This document shows positions 54,601 to 62,253 of a stretch of DNA of 64,000 nucleotides, piece by piece (positions within the stretch are counted from its first letter, which is position 1; the number at the start of each line of letters is the position of its first letter). Location of the stretch: the NCBI GenBank assembly GCA_020634855.1, contig JACKAU010000014.1:62001-126000 (forward strand), read 5' to 3'. Below the pieces are notes generated by a model, which saw only the letters and a program-made list of their open reading frames with translations, did not search any database and was not told where the DNA came from. The translations under genes were made by a program, and so were the position numbers. Source of the DNA: Anaerolineales bacterium (GTDB taxonomy: Bacteria > Chloroflexota > Anaerolineae > 4572-78 > J111).

Positions 54601-54758
54601 TGTCATTTCGAAGCGCAGCGGAGAAATCCCTGTGACAATACGCTTGAAAAGGTGTCCGGTTGGGAAAATGGGCAGCGACAACGCTCATTTTTTCCCAGCG
54701 AATGCTTCATTTATGGGGATGTCTGAGGGATTTCTCCGCCTCCGGCTCCGAAATGACA
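54601..54758. repeat. MITE-like element with TGTCATTTCG ends
   Basis: TGTCATTTCG (54601) and CGAAATGACA (54749-54758) are perfect reverse complements, as are CGGAGAAATCCCT (54619-54631) and AGGGATTTCTCCG (54726-54738). Size 158 bp, no open frame of note. The TCATTTCG...GAGAAATC type of end is, to my knowledge, frequent as a dispersed repeat in several bacterial phyla. Confidence 0.7.
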
Positions 54759-54804
54759 TACCCGATTTTAATTATCGAACTCAGGTTTATAGGTCTGAGC
54801 AGCG

Positions 54805-55215
54805 GGAGGAACCATTTTTCCGTGGTAGGAATCGTTCGGCGGTCGGTAGGAACCATTTTTCCGCGGTAGGAATCGTTTGGCGGTCGGTAGGAATGATTTT
54901 TCGGCGGTAGGAACCATTTTTCCACGGTAGGAATCGTTCGGCGGTCGGTAGGAATGATTTTTCGACGGTAGGAACCATTTTTCCGTGGTAGGAATCGTTC
55001 GGCGGTTGGTACGAACCATTTTTCGGCGGTACGAACCGTTCGGCGACCGGTACAAACCATTTTTCGACGGTACGAATGATTTTTCAACGGTACGAACCGT
55101 TCGGCGACCGGTACGGATGATTTTTCGGCGGTACGAACCATTCGGCGGTTGGTACAAACCATTTTTCAACGGTACGAACCATTTTTCGACGGTACGAACC
55201 GTTCGGTAGTCCTCG
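54805..55215. repeat. Array of about 20 units of 20 or 21 bp
   Basis: Each unit begins GTAGGAA or GTACGAA (variants GTACAAA, GTACGGA). Type A continues CCATTTTTC plus four variable bases (20 bp); type A' has TGATTTTTC; type B continues (T/C)CGTTCGGCGG or CCGTTCGGCGACCG (21 bp). The left half (to about 55008) uses GTAGG, the right half GTACG. There are no unique spacers and no leader, so it is not a CRISPR. Confidence 0.9.
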
Positions 55216-55340
55216 TTAAAACCGCCTATAGATGGAGCAAATTCGGTAACAATGCTGTTGCCCCCGGCGCTTTACGCCGGCTGCACAGTTGCAAATTAAT
55301 TCAAAGAAGATAATCAACGTAAAGCAAGGAGGCTACACCT

Positions 55341-56240
55341 ATGTTTCTTTCAATGCACAACTGGATGCGAGCAGAACCGATTGACGTTACCATTCGCCGC
55401 TTAGCCAAACACGGCTACGACGCCATCGAAATTGAAGGTGAACCGTCGAAATACAATACCGCCGACGTACGGGGTCTGCTCAGAGAGCACAACCTGCGCT
55501 GCTTCGGCTCCGTCTCGCTCATGTTTGAAGGGCGCGACCTCATCCACGCCGACGAAGCGGTGCGAGCCAGCACCGTCCAATACCTGAAAGATTGCGTGAC
55601 GATGGTCAAGGAACTCGAAGGCGAAGAGATGACCATCGTGCCGTCGCAGGTCGGCAAAGTCGCCGCGATGGCCAGTCCGGAAGAGGAATGGGCTTGGGCT
55701 GTCGAGGGGCTGAAAGAAGTTTACGACCACAGCGAAAAAGCGGGTATCGTTTTAGGGCTTGAACCGCTCAACCGCTTTGAAACCAACTTCCTCAACCGCC
55801 ACGATCAAGCGTTACTGCTGGCGGAAGCGGTTGGCCCCAACTGCGGCATTTGTCTCGACGCCTTCCATATTAATATTGAAGAAGCCAATCTGTACCAAGC
55901 TATTCTCAACAGCCACGAGCGGCTGGTCGCCTTCCACGTGGCCGATAACAACCGCATGGCCTGCGGTCAGGGCGATTACGATTGGGTGCGCCTGCTGACC
56001 ACGCTCAAAGCGGCCGGTTACGATAGTGCTCTCACGGTGGAGTTCGTCGCGCCGCTCGACCGCACCCCGGCTAATCCCTACAAAAACGCTACTGCCGACG
56101 CCGAGTCCGAACTGACGCCCGAACAACTCAAATTCATCGAAGATCACGGCAGCGGCGTTCTCTCCGACGAATTCTACAGTTGGTTGGTTGAAGTTTCCGC
56201 CAACACCCTACGCGACGCCATCAAAAAAGTCAACGGGTAA
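55341..56240 (+). CDS. Sugar-phosphate isomerase/epimerase-like TIM barrel
   Basis: 299 residues, start ATG with AGGAGG eight bases upstream. AP-endonuclease-2-type barrel with metal ligands in GLEPLNRFE (E), GICLDAFHIN (D, H), FHVADNNR (H) and LTVEFVAP (E), as in D-tagatose/D-psicose 3-epimerases and related keto-sugar epimerases. It likely interconverts an intermediate of the pathway that includes the neighbouring dehydrogenase and FAD oxidase. Confidence 0.85.
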   Translation: MFLSMHNWMRAEPIDVTIRRLAKHGYDAIEIEGEPSKYNTADVRGLLREHNLRCFGSVSLMFEGRDLIHADEAVRASTVQYLKDCVTMVKELEGEEMTIVPSQVGKVAAMASPEEEWAWAVEGLKEVYDHSEKAGIVLGLEPLNRFETNFLNRHDQALLLAEAVGPNCGICLDAFHINIEEANLYQAILNSHERLVAFHVADNNRMACGQGDYDWVRLLTTLKAAGYDSALTVEFVAPLDRTPANPYKNATADAESELTPEQLKFIEDHGSGVLSDEFYSWLVEVSANTLRDAIKKVNG

Positions 56241-56244
56241 AGGG

Positions 56245-56320
56245 AATTTATGAATTATGAATTATGAAATCAGAATTATGAAGGTCTCATCGATTCATAA
56301 TTCATAATTCATCCTTCATA
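56245..56320. repeat. Word-repeat hairpin 2 (GAATTAT family)
   Basis: TGAATTATGAATTATGAA (56251-56268) is exactly complementary to 56294-56311. It begins right after the epimerase stop and ends about 18 bases before the next start. Confidence 0.9.
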
Positions 56321-56337
56321 ATTTGCGGGAGATGATG

Positions 56338-57579
56338 ATGAAAACCGTGGCTTTGATTGGTACGCTTGATACCAAGGGGCCGGAGATGGGTTACCTGCGC
56401 GATCGCTGCCGGGAGTTGGGGCTAAAGACGCTGGTGATCGACTCCGGCATTTTGGGCGAACCGCTCGAGATCGAGCCGGATATCAGCCGCGCTGCTGTGG
56501 CGCAGGCCGCCGGCAGCGATATCGATACGATCCGGCAGGCCGGCAGTCGCGGCGCGGCGGTTCACGAAATGATGAAAGGCGTTCGCCAAGTGGTGCTCGA
56601 TCAGTACGCCGCCGGCCGGCTGCACGGCGTGGCCTGTTTGGGCGGCGCGGAAGGATCGGTTTTGGGGGCGTACGCCATGCAAGCCCTACCGATAGGGGTG
56701 CCCAAGCTGCTGGCTACACCCATCGCTTCCGGCAAGCGACACTTCGGGCCGCTGATGGGCCTACGCGATGTGATGGTCATCCATTCGATCATCGATATCC
56801 TGGGTCTCAACCCGATCAGCCGGACCATTTTCGACAATATGGCGGCGGCGCTGGCCGGGCTGGTCGAACACGGCCATCCGATTGACCTGGATACTAATGA
56901 GCGTTACGTCGCTATTACGATGCTGGGCAACACCACCAAATCGGTGATGGCGGCTAAAGAGCGGCTGGCCCAAGCGGACATCGAGGCTATCATCTTCCAT
57001 TCTAATGGCGTCGGTGGACCGGCCATGGAAGAGCTGGCCCAGAAGGGTCTATTTATCGGCGTGATCGACATGACCACCGATGAACTGGCCGACGAACTGG
57101 TCGGCGGCTTCCACAACGGCGGTCCGGAGCGACTGCGGGTGGTGGGCCGGCTGGGACTGCCGCAGGTGGTCGTCCCCGGCTGCATCGACTTCACCGTCCA
57201 CGGCCCGCCCGAGGCCGTCCCCGAGCATCTGCGGGAGCGACCGTTGTACACCCACAATCCGGTCTTTACCCTGGTCCGCACCCTCGAACCGGAGATGGTC
57301 GAATTGGGCCACCGCTTTGCCGAGCGCCTCAACGAGGCCACCGGGCCAATCAAGATTGCTTATCCGACCCGGGGATTATCCATTCCTAGCTACCCCCCCG
57401 ACGGTGTTTTCTGGGACCCTAAGGCTGACGCGGCTTTTATGGCCGCACTTCGCCGGGATTTGCGTCCGGATATTCCCATTTTAGACTACCCGCGGCACGT
57501 CAACGACCCCGCTTTTGGGGTCGAAGTCGCTGAGCTTTTTTTGGACATAATGAATAGGGAGAAAGAAGGTCAAAATTAA
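56338..57579 (+). CDS. Tm-1-like ATP-binding (UPF0261) protein
   Basis: 413 residues from the third of three consecutive ATGs (56338); GCGGGAG lies six bases upstream. Start VALIGTLDTKGPEMGYLRDRC is the family signature; GGAEGSVLGAYAMQALPIGVPKLL and MLGNTTKSVM follow. The plant relative Tm-1 binds viral replicase; bacterial members sit in catabolic clusters for sugar acids and branched compounds without proven activity. It is flanked by two word-repeat hairpins and shares strand with the epimerase and the creatininase-like gene. Confidence 0.88.
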   Translation: MKTVALIGTLDTKGPEMGYLRDRCRELGLKTLVIDSGILGEPLEIEPDISRAAVAQAAGSDIDTIRQAGSRGAAVHEMMKGVRQVVLDQYAAGRLHGVACLGGAEGSVLGAYAMQALPIGVPKLLATPIASGKRHFGPLMGLRDVMVIHSIIDILGLNPISRTIFDNMAAALAGLVEHGHPIDLDTNERYVAITMLGNTTKSVMAAKERLAQADIEAIIFHSNGVGGPAMEELAQKGLFIGVIDMTTDELADELVGGFHNGGPERLRVVGRLGLPQVVVPGCIDFTVHGPPEAVPEHLRERPLYTHNPVFTLVRTLEPEMVELGHRFAERLNEATGPIKIAYPTRGLSIPSYPPDGVFWDPKADAAFMAALRRDLRPDIPILDYPRHVNDPAFGVEVAELFLDIMNREKEGQN

Positions 57580-57606
57580 ATTGCCGTAACAGGTTTGTTT
57601 GAAATT

Positions 57607-57676
57607 TAGTAATTAGTAATGGGTAATCGGTAATTGAATTTCAACCCAATGACTAATTACCGGTTACCCGTTACTT
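57607..57676. repeat. Word-repeat hairpin 3 (GGTAAT(C/T) family)
   Basis: 57615-57635 pairs with 57655-57675 over 21 positions; the only two mismatches are T opposite G, which remain G-U pairs in RNA. It lies between the Tm-1-like and creatininase-like genes. Confidence 0.85.
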
Positions 57677-57702
57677 ATTTTATCATTTTAGGAGCGTACT
57701 CC

Positions 57703-58587
57703 ATGAGCAACAATGGTCAATTTAGATCATACAACATCGCTGACTTAACCTTTGTCGATATCCAGGAATACTTGCAAACGAAGGACATCATCATGGTGCC
57801 GGTGGCCAGCACCGAGCAGCACGGCCCGCACCTGCCTCTCAAAACCGATACCGTCACCGCCGAAGAGGTATCTCGACGCGTGGCCGACCAAATTCAAGTA
57901 CTCTACACCCCCTGCATCTGGACCGGCTACTCTCCCCAACACATGCACAGACCCAACCAGGGACGCGGCACCATCACCGTGCGACCTGAAACACTGCTCA
58001 ACCTCATGTATGATGTGGCCCGCAGCCTGATTCACCACGGGTTTAACCGCATTGTCTTTATCAACGGACATGGCTCCAACGTCAAAGTGGTCGATCCGGT
58101 GCTGCGCAAACTACGCTACGATACCGGCGCGCTGATCGGTTTTGCCAAACCCTATATGGAAAACTACGTGGGGTTGATGGAAGGCTTGATGATCAATCCG
58201 CCGGAAGAAACCCCCGGCTGGCACGCCAGCGAGTTGGAAACCTCGCAGATGCTGGCCCATGATGTCGTCGAAGGCACCAACTACGTCCGGATGGATCGCG
58301 CCGAGAAAACGCTGGCGCACGTCCCGGAATTCCTGCCCCGCAGCTTCGCCAAAAAGGACGGCATGCCCGATGTTCAATTTGACGGCTACAAATATTTCAA
58401 CTTCCCGATGGACCACCACGAGTTCATCGAGTCAGGCACCATCGGCAACCCGACCACCGCCACAGCAGAAAAGGGCGAGGAGGCCTTCCGTCGCTTTTCC
58501 GATCACGTCGCCCGCGCTATTTTGGAGCTGATGAAAGTTCCCGTCGAAGTTCACACCCGCGAGTTCACCGAACGGGTTTCGTGGTAA
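57703..58587 (+). CDS. Creatininase-family amidohydrolase
   Basis: 294 residues from ATG 57703 with TTAGGAG upstream; the longer frame starts in the hairpin repeat and is rejected. Metal-binding motifs ASTEQHGPHLPLKTDT (E, H, D), NGHGSN (H) and WHASELETS (E) are complete. The family splits cyclic amides (creatinine) or acts in cofactor peptide trimming (MftE) and riboflavin-type ring opening (ArfB). Here an amide or lactam of the catabolic route is the likely substrate, by context only. Confidence 0.9.
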   Translation: MSNNGQFRSYNIADLTFVDIQEYLQTKDIIMVPVASTEQHGPHLPLKTDTVTAEEVSRRVADQIQVLYTPCIWTGYSPQHMHRPNQGRGTITVRPETLLNLMYDVARSLIHHGFNRIVFINGHGSNVKVVDPVLRKLRYDTGALIGFAKPYMENYVGLMEGLMINPPEETPGWHASELETSQMLAHDVVEGTNYVRMDRAEKTLAHVPEFLPRSFAKKDGMPDVQFDGYKYFNFPMDHHEFIESGTIGNPTTATAEKGEEAFRRFSDHVARAILELMKVPVEVHTREFTERVSW

Positions 58588-58599
58588 ATTCATAAAAAT

Positions 58600-58635
58600 G
58601 GTGACAGCCACTTCTTGACTAAAGTGACTGTCACC
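58600..58635 (+). terminator. Hairpin after the creatininase gene
   Basis: GGTGACAG (58600-58607) pairs with CTGTCACC (58628-58635) with an inner CACTT/AAGTG stem. No T-run follows, so termination is uncertain. Confidence 0.45.
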
Positions 58636-58643
58636 CTCATAAT
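58615..58643 (+). promoter_or_regulatory. Possible promoter for a small RNA
   Basis: TTGACT (58615-58620), 17-base spacer, CATAAT (58638-58643). No gene follows on this strand before the hairpins at 58724-58779. Confidence 0.4.
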
Positions 58644-58650
58644 CCCCCAA

Positions 58651-58788
58651 TGGATTTTCTATATTCTAACATTTTCTGATACAATCAAACTATATCTTTA
58701 GTCAGTTTTCACATACCTGCCCGGAGAAGACATTCTTCTCATAATGAGGCACTGATGCGGGGGAGAGTATCAGTGCCTCTAAATTTTT
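58651..58788 (+). ncRNA. Candidate small RNA ending in a terminator hairpin
   Basis: Between the promoter-like site above and a terminator lies about 135 bases with no open frame. Hairpins: GAGAAG/CTTCTC (58724-58740) and the 11-bp GAGGCACTGAT/ATCAGTGCCTC (58746-58779), followed by TAAATTTTTA on the plus strand. The T-run is on the plus side only, so the second hairpin does not serve the minus-strand EthD gene that ends at 58793. Confidence 0.35.
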
Positions 58789-58792
58789 ATCG

Positions 58793-59107
58793 CTACTCAA
58801 CCACAACAACCTCATCCGTCACCAACCGGAAGCGATCAGGTGCACAGTGAGCCTTGATATCCGCCCCGGCCTGAGCACCGAATTCGGACTCGAGGGCCGC
58901 TTTGAAATCATCCAGCGTATCGAAATACAACTCAGACACCACATCGTAAGGACCATCGGCGTGTTCCGGCTGCACCACGCTCATACGATAGTGGCGAATT
59001 TTGGGAAACTGCTTGCCGATAGCCGCATGCTCTTCAAAGGCCCACGTCCGAAACGCCTCAATACTCATACCTTCTTTACGTTTCATCAATGATATGAGTT
59101 TAACCAT
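58793..59107 (-). CDS. EthD-domain protein
   Basis: 104 residues, the usual size of the EthD family (dimeric alpha+beta barrel). VKLISLMKRKEGMSIEAFRTWAFEEHAAIGKQFP and the acidic C-terminal strand fit well. Members help degrade ethers, polyketides or lactones as small decarboxylases or lyases; activity here is unknown. AGGAGA precedes the ATG. It lies downstream of the molybdenum hydroxylase genes on the same strand but 250 bases away with repeats between. Confidence 0.8.
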   Translation of the reverse strand: MVKLISLMKRKEGMSIEAFRTWAFEEHAAIGKQFPKIRHYRMSVVQPEHADGPYDVVSELYFDTLDDFKAALESEFGAQAGADIKAHCAPDRFRLVTDEVVVVE

Positions 59108-59132
59108 TATAATCTCCTGTGAGAATAGATAC

Positions 59133-59160
59133 TGTAGGACAAACTTAAGTTTGTCCTACA
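59133..59160. repeat. 28-bp perfect palindrome, family 2, copy 2
   Basis: TGTAGGACAAACTT (59133-59146) and its exact reverse complement (59147-59160) with no loop. Shares its centre with the near-palindrome at 37825. Confidence 0.85.
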
Positions 59161-59223
59161 ACATTTTCATTGTCGGTGTCGTCCAAAAGGGACTGTCCGA
59201 CTCTTGTAAAAAAATAGAGGTCT

Positions 59224-59281
59224 GGAGCGTCAAAGTTTACTTTGACCTGACTCTGAATGACAAAGCAAGCTTTGTCGCTCC
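59224..59281. repeat. Two-hairpin dispersed repeat, copy 2
   Basis: Outer GGAGCG (59224-59229) and CGCTCC (59276-59281) enclose GTCAAAGT/ACTTTGAC (59229-59246) and GACAAAGC/GCTTTGTC (59259-59276), so the RNA or single strand can form a three-way junction. Related to 28022-28073. Confidence 0.8.
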
Positions 59282-59359
59282 GTTACATTTTTATTCTTGG
59301 TGTGTGTCTCAATCGAGACGCTCTGGACTCCTGTCGTTAATGAGAGGAATGAACATAAG

Positions 59360-60424
59360 TCAACTAGAACATTCCGTGGGAAAATTAGCGATTGGGAGAT
59401 TGGATTGGCTAGGCCCCCTCCTTTCTTCCAACGCTCGCAGCACCACCTCCGGTGTAACCGGTAGGGTGGTAATCCGCACGCCGAGCGCATTGTTGATGGC
59501 GTTCACGATAGCCGGGATGGGACAGTTAGCCGTCATCTCGCCGACACCTTTGACGCCATACGGGCCGTTTGACGACGGAAATTCAAGCACGACGCTCTCC
59601 ATCTCCGGCAGTTCCGCCGGGCCGGGCATCAGATAATCGCTGAAGTTGAGCGGGCCGTGATCGATGGCCGGGTAGTAGGGATTGGTGGTTTCGTACAGGG
59701 CATGGCCGATACCCATCAACGCCCCGCCGACAATCTGCCCTTCGACCAGGGCCGGGTTGACCTGCTGGCCCACTTCGTAGGCGCTCTTGAGGCTCAACAC
59801 CTTGACCTCGCCGGTTTCGGTGTCAACCTCCACTTCGGCGACGGTGCAAGCGTGGGCCTCGGTCGAGTCGGGATCCATTTCGCCGGTCAGGGGATCGACC
59901 TCGCTTTTGGGTTTCATATAAATCCCGCGCCCGGCGATGGTTTTGCCGTGTTTGAAATGCGCCGCCAAGGCCGTATCGATGACGCTGATCGACCGATCCG
60001 GCACGCCTTTGACCACAATGCTGCCGTTGCCGTCCAACTCCAAATCATCCGGGCTGGCTTCCAACTCATCGGCGGCCACATCCAGCAGCGCTTTTTTGGC
60101 CTCATTGGCCGCCATCATCACTGCGTTGCCCACCCGGTGGGTGGCTCGGCTGGCAAAGGTGCCCATACAGTGCGGCCCGGTATCGGTGTCGGCGGTGTCG
60201 ATTATGACGGTGTCAAACGGAACGCCTAGCGTCTCCGCCCCAATTTGGGCGATGACGGTTTTGAGGCCCTGGCCCAAATCGGTGCTGGAGAGAGAAATAA
60301 TGAAGTTCCCGGTCGTGCTGGCGTGAATAAGCGCTTGTGAGGGATCGCCCCCCAGATTCATCCCGGTGGGGTAGTTGATGGCGGCCATACCCTGGCCTCG
60401 AACCTTAGCCATGCTGACCTCCAT
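59360..60424 (-). CDS. Molybdenum hydroxylase, C-terminal molybdopterin subunit
   Basis: 354 residues (350 if started at the inner ATG 60412, which sits just behind GGAGGT). It corresponds to the second half of xanthine-dehydrogenase-type large subunits: MAKVRGQGMAAINYP, SSTDLGQGLKTVIAQIGAETLG, GTFASRATHRVGNAV, and GVKGVGEMTANCPIP with the catalytic glutamate. It overlaps the gene for the first half by 20 bases. Separate L and M molybdopterin subunits are known in nicotinate dehydrogenase of Eubacterium, so the split is probably natural. Confidence 0.88.
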   Translation of the reverse strand: MEVSMAKVRGQGMAAINYPTGMNLGGDPSQALIHASTTGNFIISLSSTDLGQGLKTVIAQIGAETLGVPFDTVIIDTADTDTGPHCMGTFASRATHRVGNAVMMAANEAKKALLDVAADELEASPDDLELDGNGSIVVKGVPDRSISVIDTALAAHFKHGKTIAGRGIYMKPKSEVDPLTGEMDPDSTEAHACTVAEVEVDTETGEVKVLSLKSAYEVGQQVNPALVEGQIVGGALMGIGHALYETTNPYYPAIDHGPLNFSDYLMPGPAELPEMESVVLEFPSSNGPYGVKGVGEMTANCPIPAIVNAINNALGVRITTLPVTPEVVLRALEERRGPSQSNLPIANFPTECSS

Positions 60425-61775
60425 TTCTGTCCCAAGAATTCATCGCCAGTAGATGTTCCGGCAGATCATGGCCGGCCAATTTGGCCGCAGCCTGCATCGT
60501 CTCGATAAAGGTAACGTCTTCGGCCACCTTGCGGTGCGGGCGTACGTCGCCATTGCGATAGGCGTTGATAAAGCGAATCTCCCACGGATCCAGCCCCACC
60601 GTCGCAGCGATCTTGTCCATTTGCAGTTCGATGGCGAAAGACGCCATCGTCACCCCAAAGCCTCGAAAAGCGCTGCCGGGCGTATGGTTGGTGAAAACGC
60701 AGTGAGCGTCGATGTGGACATTCGGGATCGTGTACGGCCCGGCTACATTGGCCGCGTGCTTGGTTACGGCATAAGGCGTATGGCGATTGTAAGCCCCGGC
60801 ATCGGCATAGGAGGTGATCTGCCGGGCTACAATCCGACCGTCTTTCGTCACGCCATCCTTATATTTCAGTCGCCAGGCGCTGCGCGGCGACGAGACCTGC
60901 ATCTCCTCGACCCGGCTGTAGATGAACTTGACCGGCCGGCCTGTTTTCATTGCGGCCAAAGTGGTAATCGGCTCGGTGATGACATCGACCTTGCCGCCGA
61001 ACCCGCCGCCCACTGTGCCGCCGACAAAATGCAGCTTTTGAAAGGGAACCTGCAAAATCAGCGCGGTATTATCCAGCGAGAAATAAAGCGCCTGGGTATT
61101 GGTATGCACCGTCACCCGGCCATCGGCTTCGGGCTTAGCCACGCAGCCGGTGGTTTCGGTCGGCGCGTGCTCGATGGGTTTGGTGTTGTAGGTTTCTTCC
61201 ACAATAAAATCGGCCTGGGCGAATCCCTGTTCGACATCGCCGTAACGCACCCGGCGGCAATGGTGGCCTTCATAGATGAAGTAGTTGACGCCCGTGTCAG
61301 CGACGATAGGCGCGCCGGGTTTGAGCGCCTCTTCGACATCGAACACGGCCGGCAGTTCTTCCAAATCGAGTTTAACTTTGGCGACGGCCTCCAGCGCTGC
61401 CTCTTCCGTTTCGGCCAAAATGGCCGCCATCGGCTCGCCCTGGTAGCGCACCCGATCGACGGCCAGCACCGGCTCATCATCCGGCCCCACGCCGATCAAA
61501 CACAAAATGGTGTAAATATTTTTAGGAACATCTCGATGGGTCAGCACCCGCACAAAGCCGGGTACTTTTTCAGCTTCGGAAAAGTCGATGCTGTTAATTT
61601 TGGCGTGAGGAACGGGGCTGCGAACCATCTTTAAATGCAACATGCCCGGATAGTGAACATCGCCAACGAATTTGGTGGCCCCGGTGACATGGCCCATACC
61701 GTCTCGGCGCGGCACCGATTGGCCCACCACCCGATATTTCTTTTCTGCCGCTTTTTCCAAAACATTAGCGCCCAT
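60405..61775 (-). CDS. Molybdenum hydroxylase, N-terminal molybdopterin subunit
   Basis: 456 residues. First half of the xanthine-dehydrogenase-type large subunit: VVGQSVPRRDGMGHVTGATKFVGDV, VRYQGEPMAAILAET, and the cofactor-binding GGTVGGGFGGK near 250, then GSAFRGFGVTMASFAIE. It ends with TAA inside the start region of the second-half gene. AAAGGAGG lies before the ATG, and the start overlaps the 2Fe-2S gene by 11 bases. Substrate unknown; hydroxylation of an N-heterocycle, purine or aldehyde is typical. Confidence 0.9.
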   Translation of the reverse strand: MGANVLEKAAEKKYRVVGQSVPRRDGMGHVTGATKFVGDVHYPGMLHLKMVRSPVPHAKINSIDFSEAEKVPGFVRVLTHRDVPKNIYTILCLIGVGPDDEPVLAVDRVRYQGEPMAAILAETEEAALEAVAKVKLDLEELPAVFDVEEALKPGAPIVADTGVNYFIYEGHHCRRVRYGDVEQGFAQADFIVEETYNTKPIEHAPTETTGCVAKPEADGRVTVHTNTQALYFSLDNTALILQVPFQKLHFVGGTVGGGFGGKVDVITEPITTLAAMKTGRPVKFIYSRVEEMQVSSPRSAWRLKYKDGVTKDGRIVARQITSYADAGAYNRHTPYAVTKHAANVAGPYTIPNVHIDAHCVFTNHTPGSAFRGFGVTMASFAIELQMDKIAATVGLDPWEIRFINAYRNGDVRPHRKVAEDVTFIETMQAAAKLAGHDLPEHLLAMNSWDRNGGQHG

Positions 61776-62253
61776 TTTGGCCTCCTTTCAGCGCTTGCGC
61801 TGCCGCTTCGACCGCCTCGATAATGGCGGTGTAGCCGGTGCAGCGGCAGACATTGCCGGAAATGGCTTCGACAATCTCTTCGCGGGAAGGCGTGGAATTG
61901 CGATCCAGCAGAGCTTTGGTGGTCAAAATCATGCCCGGCGAACAATAACCGCACTGCACCGCATAATGATCGAAAAAGGCGCTTTGCACCGGGTGCAGCC
62001 CATCGATGGGCGTCAATCCTTCCAGAGTGGTGACTTGCTGACCGGCCACATCTTCAGCCGGCAGCAGGCAGGACAGCACCGGTTCACCATTGAGCAGCAC
62101 CGTGCAACTACCGCAGCCCCCTTGCCGGCAGCCGGTTTTGGTGGCCGTGTGGCCTAACTGCTCCCGCAGTACAACTTGCAGCGTAGTCAACGGCTTGACC
62201 ATCACCTCGGTTTCTCGTCCGTTGAGAGTAAAGCTAACAACTTTGGCCGCCAT
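61765..62253 (-). CDS. Molybdenum hydroxylase, 2Fe-2S subunit
   Basis: 162 residues. All eight cysteines for two 2Fe-2S clusters are present: CRQGGCGSC...C (plant-ferredoxin type, about 42-62) and CGYC...CRC (helical domain, about 101-137). It passes electrons from the molybdenum centre to the FAD subunit. The ATG follows the FAD-subunit stop without a gap (TAAATG). Confidence 0.95.
   Translation of the reverse strand: MAAKVVSFTLNGRETEVMVKPLTTLQVVLREQLGHTATKTGCRQGGCGSCTVLLNGEPVLSCLLPAEDVAGQQVTTLEGLTPIDGLHPVQSAFFDHYAVQCGYCSPGMILTTKALLDRNSTPSREEIVEAISGNVCRCTGYTAIIEAVEAAAQALKGGQNGR

Larger units (their letters stand above)
54454..55340. other. 887-bp gene-free repeat region
   Basis: No convincing gene on either strand. 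From left to right: an inverted-repeat element (54480-54575), a MITE-like element (54601-54758), an array of about 20 short tandem units (54805-55215), and the leader of the epimerase gene with AGGAGG at 55327-55332. Several minus-strand open frames across the array arise from its stop-free repeat units. Confidence 0.85.

Noticed and set aside
54707..55169. Lys/Arg-rich minus-strand proteins of 133-151 residues across the tandem array
   Set aside because: More than one frame is open simply because the repeat unit lacks stops; there is no ribosome site and no homology I recognise.
54805..55215. CRISPR array
   Set aside because: Units are contiguous variants of each other with no unique spacers, and no cas gene is present.
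60453..61634. 393-residue plus-strand open frame
   Set aside because: It is antisense to the molybdopterin subunit, whose motifs are unmistakable; composition is typical of a shadow frame.
59360..61775. Frameshift in one long molybdopterin subunit gene
   Set aside because: The second half has its own start codons and ribosome site inside the overlap, and separate subunits are known in related enzymes.
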